This document shows positions 1 to 8,600 of a stretch of DNA of 17,537 nt, piece after piece; the first letter of the stretch is position 1, and every line of letters starts with the position of its first letter. The notes below the pieces were generated by a model. It ran no database searches, was not told where the DNA came from, and saw only the letters and a list, made by a program, of their open reading frames with translations. The translations under genes were made by a program, and so were the position numbers. This DNA is from an uncultured Bacteroidales bacterium (GTDB lineage: Bacteria > Bacteroidota > Bacteroidia > Bacteroidales > UBA932). The stretch lies in contig CAMOGR010000067.1 in NCBI GenBank assembly GCA_946614205.1, positions 1-17,537 of the forward strand. The letters are read 5' to 3'.

Positions 1-85
1 TTCCACAGACTATCCTTTCCTCCTTACCTATTCGGCCAACAACGACAAATACTATTGGCTGCCAAGCGAATACCTGCCACTGTAA
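1..85 (+). CDS. C-terminal end of an unidentified protein (partial, 5' end outside window)
   Basis: An open frame runs from the window edge to a TAA at 83-85 and gives 27 residues ending in YYWLPSEYLPL. Only 3 nt separate this stop from the ATG of the ABC ATPase, so the gene almost certainly belongs to the same operon. The visible tail is rich in aromatic residues (four Tyr, one Phe and one Trp) and has no motif I recognise, so no function is offered. Its codon use (GCC, AAC, GAC, CTG) matches the following genes, which supports it being real coding sequence. Confidence 0.6.
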   Translation, partial: STDYPFLLTYSANNDKYYWLPSEYLPL

Positions 86-88
86 ACA

Positions 89-964
89 ATGAAGCAACTG
101 TTTGAAATCGAGAACCTGAGATGCTCTTACGACAAGAACTACCGTGAGGGCGCTTCGAAGGTTGTCCTGGAGATAAAGAGCCTGGGCATCCCCTACGGAA
201 AGAAAGTTTTCATAGTAGGGGAGTCAGGCATAGGCAAGAGCACAATTCTCGAGGTGCTCGGCCTCATGAACAATACCATCGTGCCCGACGCCTCCTCGCG
301 ATTCGTGTTCTACGACCGCAGCGGCGTCGCCACCGACCTTCTTGCGCTCTGGCGTGACGGAGACGACACACGCCTGTCTGGGTTCCGGCGCGAGCACTTC
401 AACTTCATCTTCCAGAGTACCAACCTGATGCGCAACTTCACGGCGTACGAAAACATTTCCATAACCCGTATGCTGCAGGGCTACAGCCAGCAGGAGTCCT
501 TCGACCGTGCGGCTCAGGTCCTTGCCGACCTCGGCCTTGAGCATGTGGGGAAAGAGCGCATGGCCCAGGAGCTTTCCGGCGGCCAGCAGCAGAGGCTTGC
601 ATTCGCCCGTGCCATCATTCCCGATTTCACAGTCCTCTTCGGAGACGAGCCCACCGGCAACCTCGACAGCGAGAACGCCGTGCGGGCGATGGAACTGCTG
701 TCGTCCAAGCTCTCGGGGGTTTCTGACAGCTCTGCCATAATAGTTTCCCACGACATGCATCTTGCCGTCACCTTTGCCGACATCGTGATAAAGATCCGCA
801 AGGAATCCAACGGGCGCGCCGACGGCAGCGACGAAGTCACATACCGCGGAGTCATCGACTCATCGTGCATCTTCACCCCGAAGGAAGACCGTTCCGTTTG
901 GTCCAACGGCCGCCAGGCGATGAGCACCCCTGAATTCGAACAATTCTTACGGCACCAGAAATGA
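89..964 (+). CDS. ABC transporter ATP-binding protein, MacB/LolD type
   Basis: This is a cytoplasmic nucleotide-binding subunit that would power the FtsX-like permease encoded next. All ABC ATPase motifs are visible: Walker A GESGIGKST at residues 44-52, the Q-loop in FIFQSTNLM (Gln109), the signature LSGGQQQR at 162-169, Walker B LFGDEP followed by the D-loop TGNLD at 183-193, and the H-loop His221. The FIFQ...NLM and DEPTGNLD forms are typical of the MacB/LolD/FtsE branch. At 291 residues it is longer than usual LolD proteins (about 230); the excess is mostly a C-terminal tail after residue 240 with no motif I know. The start follows the upstream stop by 3 nt. Its stop overlaps the permease start as ATGA (961-964), pointing to translational coupling. 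The substrate is unknown; export, or extraction of lipoproteins or peptides from the inner membrane, is inferred from the branch only. Confidence 0.92.
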   Translation: MKQLFEIENLRCSYDKNYREGASKVVLEIKSLGIPYGKKVFIVGESGIGKSTILEVLGLMNNTIVPDASSRFVFYDRSGVATDLLALWRDGDDTRLSGFRREHFNFIFQSTNLMRNFTAYENISITRMLQGYSQQESFDRAAQVLADLGLEHVGKERMAQELSGGQQQRLAFARAIIPDFTVLFGDEPTGNLDSENAVRAMELLSSKLSGVSDSSAIIVSHDMHLAVTFADIVIKIRKESNGRADGSDEVTYRGVIDSSCIFTPKEDRSVWSNGRQAMSTPEFEQFLRHQK

Positions 965-2601
965 AAAACAACATTCCCGATTACCTCAAACTGTTCATAC
1001 GCCGCGAAGGCAAGGTGGTGCTGGGCCGCAACTTCTCCAACGTATGGCTGCTTTCGGCCGTGCTGGTGGCAACGTTCTTTGCGATAGCCTTTGCCAACGG
1101 AAGCCTTAACTACTTGAATTTCAAAATGAACGACCCATTCGTGAAGTGGGTCGACATAAAGAGTGACAACAATCCTTCGGCCATGCGCATGCTCGAGGCC
1201 GACCTCCGTGATTCCCTCACTGCGCGCACCTATCACTTCCGGAGCTATTCCAACGACTTCGAATACAGCTACAACCTGTTCGGCGCGGCTGATTCGGTAC
1301 ACGTCTATCTGCATTTCCGTTTCTTCGATTCGGGCAACAAGGAGCTGATAAAGGCAATCGTGGACAAGGAGAACAAGATTGTGGGAATAGGGCCTTCGCA
1401 GGTGGACGAGATTCCGTCCGGGAGCCTCGGTGTGTTCATAACCGAGAAGGCCGCCCGCAAACTTGGATACTACAATGCGAAGGGTGAACTGGACGTCCCG
1501 GCATTCGTCGACCTGTACCGTCCTTCCGCAGGGGCGGAAGAACTGGGATTCAAGCTCACTGACGACAGGGCCCGCGTGCCTCTGCCGCTGCTTGGCGTAG
1601 TGCGCCGCCTGCCGGGCAGCGTCGACGCCGTGGCGTTCTCGTTCCTGTATAACCAGATGTGGACCAACGCTTTCTTCATGAACAACGAAGGCTATGCGTC
1701 GTCGCTCTGCTTCTTCATACCGGAAGACGTCGACCCTTCCGAGTTCGACAACCGCCTGCAGCAGTTGCTGGAATCCAATACCGACGCTCCCTTTGTCATC
1801 GACAACCTGAGTTACGCTCCCCAGGAGATGTTCACCTGGAAGAACCGTATCGTAGGGGAGTATGACGGATACCCCGAGTATTACCTCGGCTTCCGGAAGG
1901 TCGTCTTCACCGATACCCTGACCGTTGCACCGCAGCTCGCATGCAAGGTAAGCGACCTGCTTCTCAGCGAATTCCCCGGGAAGGACATACACCGTCTGTA
2001 CGAATATGAGTTCGAGCACGGGGAGCATTCCACCGGCGATTACATATCCGTGTATTTCGACGACCTCGAAAGGATAAAGCCCTTTGCGGAAGAGGTGGTG
2101 GAAAAGAACGAGCTCGAGGTCGAGATGTCCCAGATAAACGCCAAGGAGAACTTCCAGTCCGTGAGCGTCATGGCAATCACCCTGTCGGTCGTCATGGTGG
2201 TTTTCGCCATAGTGTGCATACTCCTTTTCATAGTCAACCTCCTGCAGTCCTACTTCCAGAAGGTCAAGCGCAACATCGGAACGTTCAAGGCTTTCGGCAT
2301 ATCCAACGCCGAACTGCTCAAGGTATATATGACCATCATGCTGGTGCTTGTGCTTTCGTCGCTGGTCATTTCGCTCTTTGTCGTGACCGTCTTCCAGCTG
2401 CTTCTGCCGCTCGTCGGCGTCACCAAGGGCGACGGCTTCGGCTTCCTGTCGCTGTGGAGCTGCCATGTAATCAAGGCGTTCCCTCCTCTCATCACCGTAG
2501 CGGCCATCGTAGTGATAGTGGCCGCCGCCGCCGTAACCGTACGCATAGTCATGAAAAACCTTCTCTCCGCCACTCCCGGAGACCTTATTTACGACAGATA
2601 G
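961..2601 (+). CDS. FtsX-like (MacB/LolC-type) ABC transporter permease
   Basis: This 546-residue inner-membrane protein is the partner of the preceding ATPase. It has the MacB/LolC layout: one helix near the N-terminus (about 28-47), a large extracytoplasmic domain (about 50-400), then three C-terminal helices (about 403-430, 456-478 and 505-530). The cytoplasmic loop between helices 2 and 3 contains GTFKAFGISNAELLKVY, which resembles the FtsX-family coupling region. The protein ends in SATPGDLIYDR, like many FtsX permeases that end with a Pro-x-x-x-(L/I)-I stretch. The family acts mechanically, moving substrates or signals at the periplasmic face rather than through a classic channel. Two copies or a heterodimer would be needed; only one permease is present here, so a homodimer is likely unless another lies upstream. 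The start overlaps the ATPase stop, and the next gene begins 14 nt downstream. Confidence 0.9.
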   Translation: MKNNIPDYLKLFIRREGKVVLGRNFSNVWLLSAVLVATFFAIAFANGSLNYLNFKMNDPFVKWVDIKSDNNPSAMRMLEADLRDSLTARTYHFRSYSNDFEYSYNLFGAADSVHVYLHFRFFDSGNKELIKAIVDKENKIVGIGPSQVDEIPSGSLGVFITEKAARKLGYYNAKGELDVPAFVDLYRPSAGAEELGFKLTDDRARVPLPLLGVVRRLPGSVDAVAFSFLYNQMWTNAFFMNNEGYASSLCFFIPEDVDPSEFDNRLQQLLESNTDAPFVIDNLSYAPQEMFTWKNRIVGEYDGYPEYYLGFRKVVFTDTLTVAPQLACKVSDLLLSEFPGKDIHRLYEYEFEHGEHSTGDYISVYFDDLERIKPFAEEVVEKNELEVEMSQINAKENFQSVSVMAITLSVVMVVFAIVCILLFIVNLLQSYFQKVKRNIGTFKAFGISNAELLKVYMTIMLVLVLSSLVISLFVVTVFQLLLPLVGVTKGDGFGFLSLWSCHVIKAFPPLITVAAIVVIVAAAAVTVRIVMKNLLSATPGDLIYDR

Positions 2602-2615
2602 ATACAGGAATCTAT

Positions 2616-5600
2616 ATGAACAAGAAACTGTTCCTCGCCATTGCCGTAGCGGCATTATTCTCTGCGTCCTGCAGCAGCAGGTACGACTTCGTTCAAAAAC
2701 CCCTCGACGCCGACAATCCCGAAAAGGGTATGCTGACTCTCGGGGAAGGCGGCAACTCACTTGCCCTCAGCCATATAGGTGGTGCCTACGACGGTCTTGT
2801 CGTGTTCACGGCCGATGAGCCGTGGGGTATTTCCGGCCTGCCGTCCTGGCTGCAGGTAGTGGAAGAAGACGCAGCCGGACTCGAATTCGGACATGCGGGT
2901 ACGTCCAAGCTCCGCCTGAGCGTAAGGCCCAACCTGAGCGGGGATGAGCGCGAAGCCAACCTGGTATTCACCGGCGGCGGCAAGCAGCTTTCTTCGCTGC
3001 ATGTCACTCAGCCTCAGGTTGTGTTCGCACTCAAGGAGAAAGACCCGCAAATCAGTTTCGACTGGACCGAATTCCAGCTTACGGACCCCGAGAAGGGGAC
3101 TCCGGCCAAGGAACAGCCGTACAGCAGAAGTCTCGGCCTGGAATCGAACGTAGACTGGGCCTTTGCATATCAGGAGCAGTCAGATACCTTGTTTCATGCA
3201 TCAAGCGACAAGCTTCAAGGGGATGTGGCGATAGAACTGGTGCCGCTCAAGCCGGGCCTTCGTCGCTCCGATGTCTCCGGCACCATACTGCTTGTGCCTG
3301 TGTTTGGCGTTGCCCTCACGAGCGAAGAGCAGGCTGAAGTGGCCAGGAACTGGACTCCCGAGATAAGCGTGGGGCAGTCACACCTGCTCTTCGATGCTTT
3401 CTGGACCTCCGGCGAGCCTGTTTTCTCCGAGCTTGGAAGTTCTCTCTCAGGGCAGACGGCACAGCTTTCCGTCGTCTGCGAAGAAAAAGACAAATGGCGT
3501 ATGGTCGACAGCCCCGACTGGCTTACCCTTACAGGAGCCTCGGGCGAACTTGAGAAAGGTGCTTCCCAGGATGGCGGTTCCGGGGATATCATTGTGTCCG
3601 TCTCCGCGGACAATGCGAACCCCGGCTTGCAGCCGCGCCCTTTCAACATCAGTTTTGCGCCTGTTCTTCCTGACGAGGTGCTCGCGGCCATGCCCGACGA
3701 AGTGCTTGAGCAGCTGGTGGTTACTGTCTCCGGCTCGCAGAAGGGCTTTACCTTTGAAGTCACGGGGAACACACTTGAAGACGGCATCCTGGGCTACGAC
3801 TTTGCCAACGAAGACGTCGACCGTGTGCAGAATCCGCAGAAGTATTCCGTACAGGTCAAGATTCCCGGCAACTTCGAAGATGTGTGCCAGCTGCCTGCCC
3901 AGGACAGTTTCCCCTGGATTGCCGCCGATGTCCGGAAAACCGCCGGCGCCGACAGCACTTACACCCTGACATTCACCCTCAGGGAGCAGAATCTCGACCT
4001 GCGTAACGCCCTTCGCACTCCTTCTGCCGGCAACTCTTACCAAAATACAGGTTATGCTTACTTCGGCGCTACGGAGTCCGGCACCGCCCCGTATTCTGTC
4101 GTTCTCCGCAAAGAGCTGTTTGCGCAGTCCGTTAACGCTCCTGCCGGCGTGCCGTTCGAGTTCTCGCAGGCCAAGTTTGACTTTGAAGTCACTCCAAGGG
4201 ACATATTCAGTTCGCTCGGCCCTCGTTTCACACGCTCCCAGGAGATTCAGCTTGTCTGTTCCGGACCATGGGAAGCAAAGATAGAATATGGAGAAGACAA
4301 TGACGACCCGTCCAGGCTTGACTGGTTCGAGGAGTCGGAAGGCGTAATGAAAGGAGAAAAGGCCACCGGCGGGGCTCTTCCCTTGAATTTCCGTGCCAAG
4401 GATATCAACCCTTATGAGCATACCCGCAGCGCCCGGCTCGTTTTCTCCAGTCTGAATCACACTGACGGAAGTGCGACGATAGAACTGCCCGTGCGCCAGA
4501 ACGAATACAAATTCATCATCAGGGAGGCCAGGGAAGAGAGTACCGCCGCTGTGAGCGACTTTGGCACCATAACGGCCTATCAGGGAGATGAAGAACCACT
4601 GAAGGTGTTCATCGAGTGCGGAGGTGCATGGACTATGACCGAGTGCCCGTCATTCCTGACTCCGTCACGGAGAGAATCCACGGACGAGGAAGGCTTCCAG
4701 GACTTCGTTTATTTCGACATAAAAACAAATACCGACACCGTTTCCGACAGGGAAGGCCTGATTGCCATCGAAGCCGACAACGGAGCCAGGAAAGAGATTG
4801 CAGTGCGGCAGTCGCGCTTCGTGTTCGAGCCTGTGAAAACCTTCGAGGGTGTGCTTCCGGCGTACAGCGATTCTGAACTCGCACTTGCAACGCTTACAGT
4901 CACCAAGGGGGCTAAATGGCGTGTCATTCAGGGCTCAAAGGAGATTGTGGCACCCAGGGCGGCAAGCGGAAACGAAGAAACGCTTTCCTTCCGGCCCGTG
5001 TTCAACCCCGATGAAAAGTCCCGTAGCGTAACCTACAACGTGGAGATAACGGAGCCGAAGGGAGTTGCGTACAAGACCTTGGTATTTGACCAGAATCCGT
5101 TTGAGTTTACCGTTGGCGCCACTGAAAAGGCTTTCAAGGAACTCGACACCCGGGAAACGAGCCTTCAGCAGATTGCCGTGAAGTGCTCCGGCCCGTGGGA
5201 AGTAGTGGGCGAGTCTGACGGACTCCATTGCGAGAAGGTTTCCCCGGAGGCCCTCAGCGTGTGGGCGGACCGGAATCTTGCCTCCTCGGCCAGGCAGAAC
5301 TATTATTATCTTGTGAGTACGGCCCATCAGGAAGCCGGGATTTCAAAACAGGTGCAGCTCACTCTGACCCAGGAGCCTTTCATCTGGGCTGTCTCTAATA
5401 CCCAATCCAGCGGCAAGTTCAATTACAGCCTCGAAGCCGTTACAAACGTGGAAATCCCCCTGTCCGTAAAGAGTTCCGCCGGCTGGAAAGTCAAACTGCT
5501 TCGCGACAATGCGCAGAAGGAAGAAGTCCCTCTCGAAGAACACGTCGACATAATTCAGGCCCCTGAAAGCTACGGGGGCGATGAGTCCGGCAAGGCTTTC

Positions 5601-8600
5601 ATCATACGCTTCAAGCCGCAGGATAACCTGGAAGCCGGAGGCAACAAGAAGCTTATACTGCGAATCCTGAGCGAGTTCGCTGACGAGAGCGCCGCTTCCG
5701 GAGCGGCCGGCAGGTACATGGATGTCAAGCTGGACCAGAAGCCCTTCAACTGGGTTGCCGATTTTGCCGGCTCCTGGGAAGAGACGGACGGCAGACATAC
5801 CTATGAATGGGAGGCTAATGAAACCGGCGGAAAGTATTTCTACATCACGAGTGCCGGCGACTGGTATATCCGCAATGACGATACCGGGGCGGAAATCAAG
5901 AGCGGAGCCGTAGTGTACGGATGGAAGTTCGAGTGGAGTGCCCCTAGCCGCAACAGGGAGACGCGCATCACAGTGACCCCTACGGTCAACCCCAATCGGG
6001 TTGAGCGCCATGTCAACTTTACCGTCGTAAGCAAGGTGCACGAGGCTGCCGGACGATCCGACTGCCATGAGAGCATGACTGCGAGCCAGAAGCCCTACGA
6101 ATTCCATTTTGTGGTCGGCGGGCAGGCTGTCAATGAGACATCAATAACCAGGGCTCCCCTGAACACTGACCGGAATTCCATCAACTTGGCGTGTTCAGGA
6201 ACCTGGCAGGTTGACAATCCGGCATCTTCCTGGATTGAAGACGTATCCCGCTCGGCAAACACTCTTTCATTCAAGCTCAAGGCCAATACCGGCCTGTCCA
6301 ACCACGGTGAAAGAAACGCCGTCCTTACCCTTACTGCAAACAACGGACTTACCATCAAATTGACGGTCATCCAACAGGCATACGTATTCGAAGCCACGCC
6401 TTCAGCCATTCACATCAAGCCCGAAGGCGGCGAGTCCAAGCCCGTTTCTGTTACCATTTCCCCTTCAGGCAAGTATTCTGCAAGAAGGACCGCAAGCTGG
6501 GTGCTCCTCAACGGGCGACAGCAGGAAATCAGCCAACTGAGAGGCGGTGACGAACTGCTTGTCTCTGCCCTTGCCGACGATTCCGGCTCCGACCAGGGAC
6601 GGTCTGCGCAGGTTGTCCTGGAGTCAGTGGACATCCCCGGGCTCGTACAGACGATTACCGTCAACCAGACTCCTTATATCCTTCGTTTCGGCGATGCCGT
6701 GCAGCAGGAGTACCATGTGTCTCCTGACAGCGGGACTTCGCTCGACCTCCCGATTGAATCCACCGTATCTTGGGTGATGACCGCTCCGGAGTGGATACGC
6801 CTGTCCACGGCCGGCGGCACTGTACCGGACGATGTCGAAGAGGCCCGGCAGTTCCCCGTTACGGCGAGCGTGTCTTCCGCCAATACCGGCAGGACCCGTC
6901 GCTGGGGCAACATCCTTTTGGCTCCCCAGTCTGACCAGTCCAGGACTGCCGATGCGGTCGCGGTTTATCAGGACGCCTTCCTGGTGGAAGGCACGCTCGC
7001 GGCCTTCAGCGCCGTCGACGCACAGCCGCAGACCCTTTCCGTGTTCTCCAGCAACGAGTGGGAACTGGATCGAGCCGTCTGCCCCGACTGGCTTGACTTC
7101 AACGCCATGGGCACCCTTTCCGGAAACGGAAGCGAGAGCGGAGAGAGCGTTACGGTCGCGGTTCAGGACAACACCGGAGGGCAACCGCGAACCGGCAAAC
7201 TGGTATTCGTCAATAAGGCGTACGAAGGAGTCAAGAGGGAGATCACCGTTACTCAGAACGCTTTCCAGTGGACGGTGACGCAGTCGGGTACATGGGATTT
7301 CCCTGCTCTTCCCGGTAATCCCGACCGTCTTGTACTTACCGTTGCGACCTCTGGAGAATTCGAGACCGTTATCGAACCTGCCGACGCGCTTTCCTGGCTT
7401 GTTCTTGAAAACGGCTCCGGGACGGACCGCGGCATTGTGACTGTAAGACCGGCAGGCGACAATCTCTCGAAGGAGGCCTTTGCCGCCAAAGTTACGGTGC
7501 GCCATAAAAAGTACCCGGAAAAGAGCCAGTCCTACGACGTACGGCAGGACGGATATGTATTCTCCATAACCAGCGTCGGAGCTCCGGTAGAGAAAGACCA
7601 GAGTTTCTTCTTCTCTCCCGATGGCACCACGAACCGCGAATTCACCGTCACGAGCACCGGCGCCTGGCATCTTGAAGGCGTCCCTTCATGGATAAGCGTT
7701 ACCGGAAACTCGACCCTGAGGGCCCTGGAGAACACTTCCGGGGCGCGTCGCGAGGCTGTCGTCACTTTCGTGTGCGACCGCAACTCCGATTATAACATCA
7801 CCGTCACCCTTGTCCAGGACGTGTTCCAGGTAGACGGCTCCCTTCAGCCCTTCGCCGAACTGTCTGCCACGAGCCAGCAGCTCTCCGTATATGCGAGCGG
7901 TTCGTGGAGCGCAAGTTCTTCTGACGGGAATGTTACCGTGACTCCTTCTTCCGGCACAGGAAACGCCACTCTGACTGTTTTTGCTGCGGATAATGTCAGC
8001 ACGACTCCCAGAAGCGGCTCAATAGTGGTGAGCTACGTTCCGGAAGGGTACTCCGCCGCCATGACGAAGACGGTCCCCTTCAGCCAGAACGCTTACCGCT
8101 GGAATTCCGACCCCGTTTCCCTGAGCTTTGCACCTGCCGGTTCCGGTCCGCAGAGCGTCGAGGTGGTATCTTCAGGAGCGTGGAGCGTGACGGACAAGAC
8201 CGGTGACTGGTACACGCTTTCTGCTGAGAGCGGCACCGGCGGCAGTACTATTGTCGTGACGCCGGCAGACAACGCAGGCGAAGCCTCCCGCAGCGCTTCG
8301 TTCACCATCCGGTGCTCCGATAACCCTGCCCTTGTCAAGCGTGTTACTGTCGCGCAGGAAGCTCTGACGCTCAGCTCTTCACTGACTTCCCTTGGTTTTG
8401 CCGCTATAGATTCCGGCTCCGCGACTCTTCAGGTTTCCGTATCGCACGGGGGATGGTCCATTACCGGCGTACCTTCGTGGCTCAGCGTGACTCCGCAGTC
8501 CGGAGAGTCCGGTGCGACCGTGACAGTAGTTCCTACTGGGGACAACATGACTGATGCGCCTTATGAGGCAATCATCACTCTTGTCAGTACCATCCTGCCT

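Noticed and set aside
2214..2615. A 134-codon upstream extension of the giant lipoprotein frame
   Set aside because: It overlaps the end of the permease gene in another frame and its translation is Arg/His/Pro-rich. ATG 2616 gives a clean lipoprotein signal directly.
514..2760. A 748-codon open frame on the minus strand across the ATPase and permease genes
   Set aside because: It is antisense to two well-supported genes, has a low-complexity His/Asp/Gly/Glu-rich translation typical of a shadow frame, and shows no domain or plausible start. High GC and codon bias explain its length.
3447..7670. Several long minus-strand frames (3447-4460, 5343-6107, 6624-7670) under the giant lipoprotein gene
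   Set aside because: They are antisense shadows of a continuous, domain-rich coding frame and show no recognisable domains of their own.
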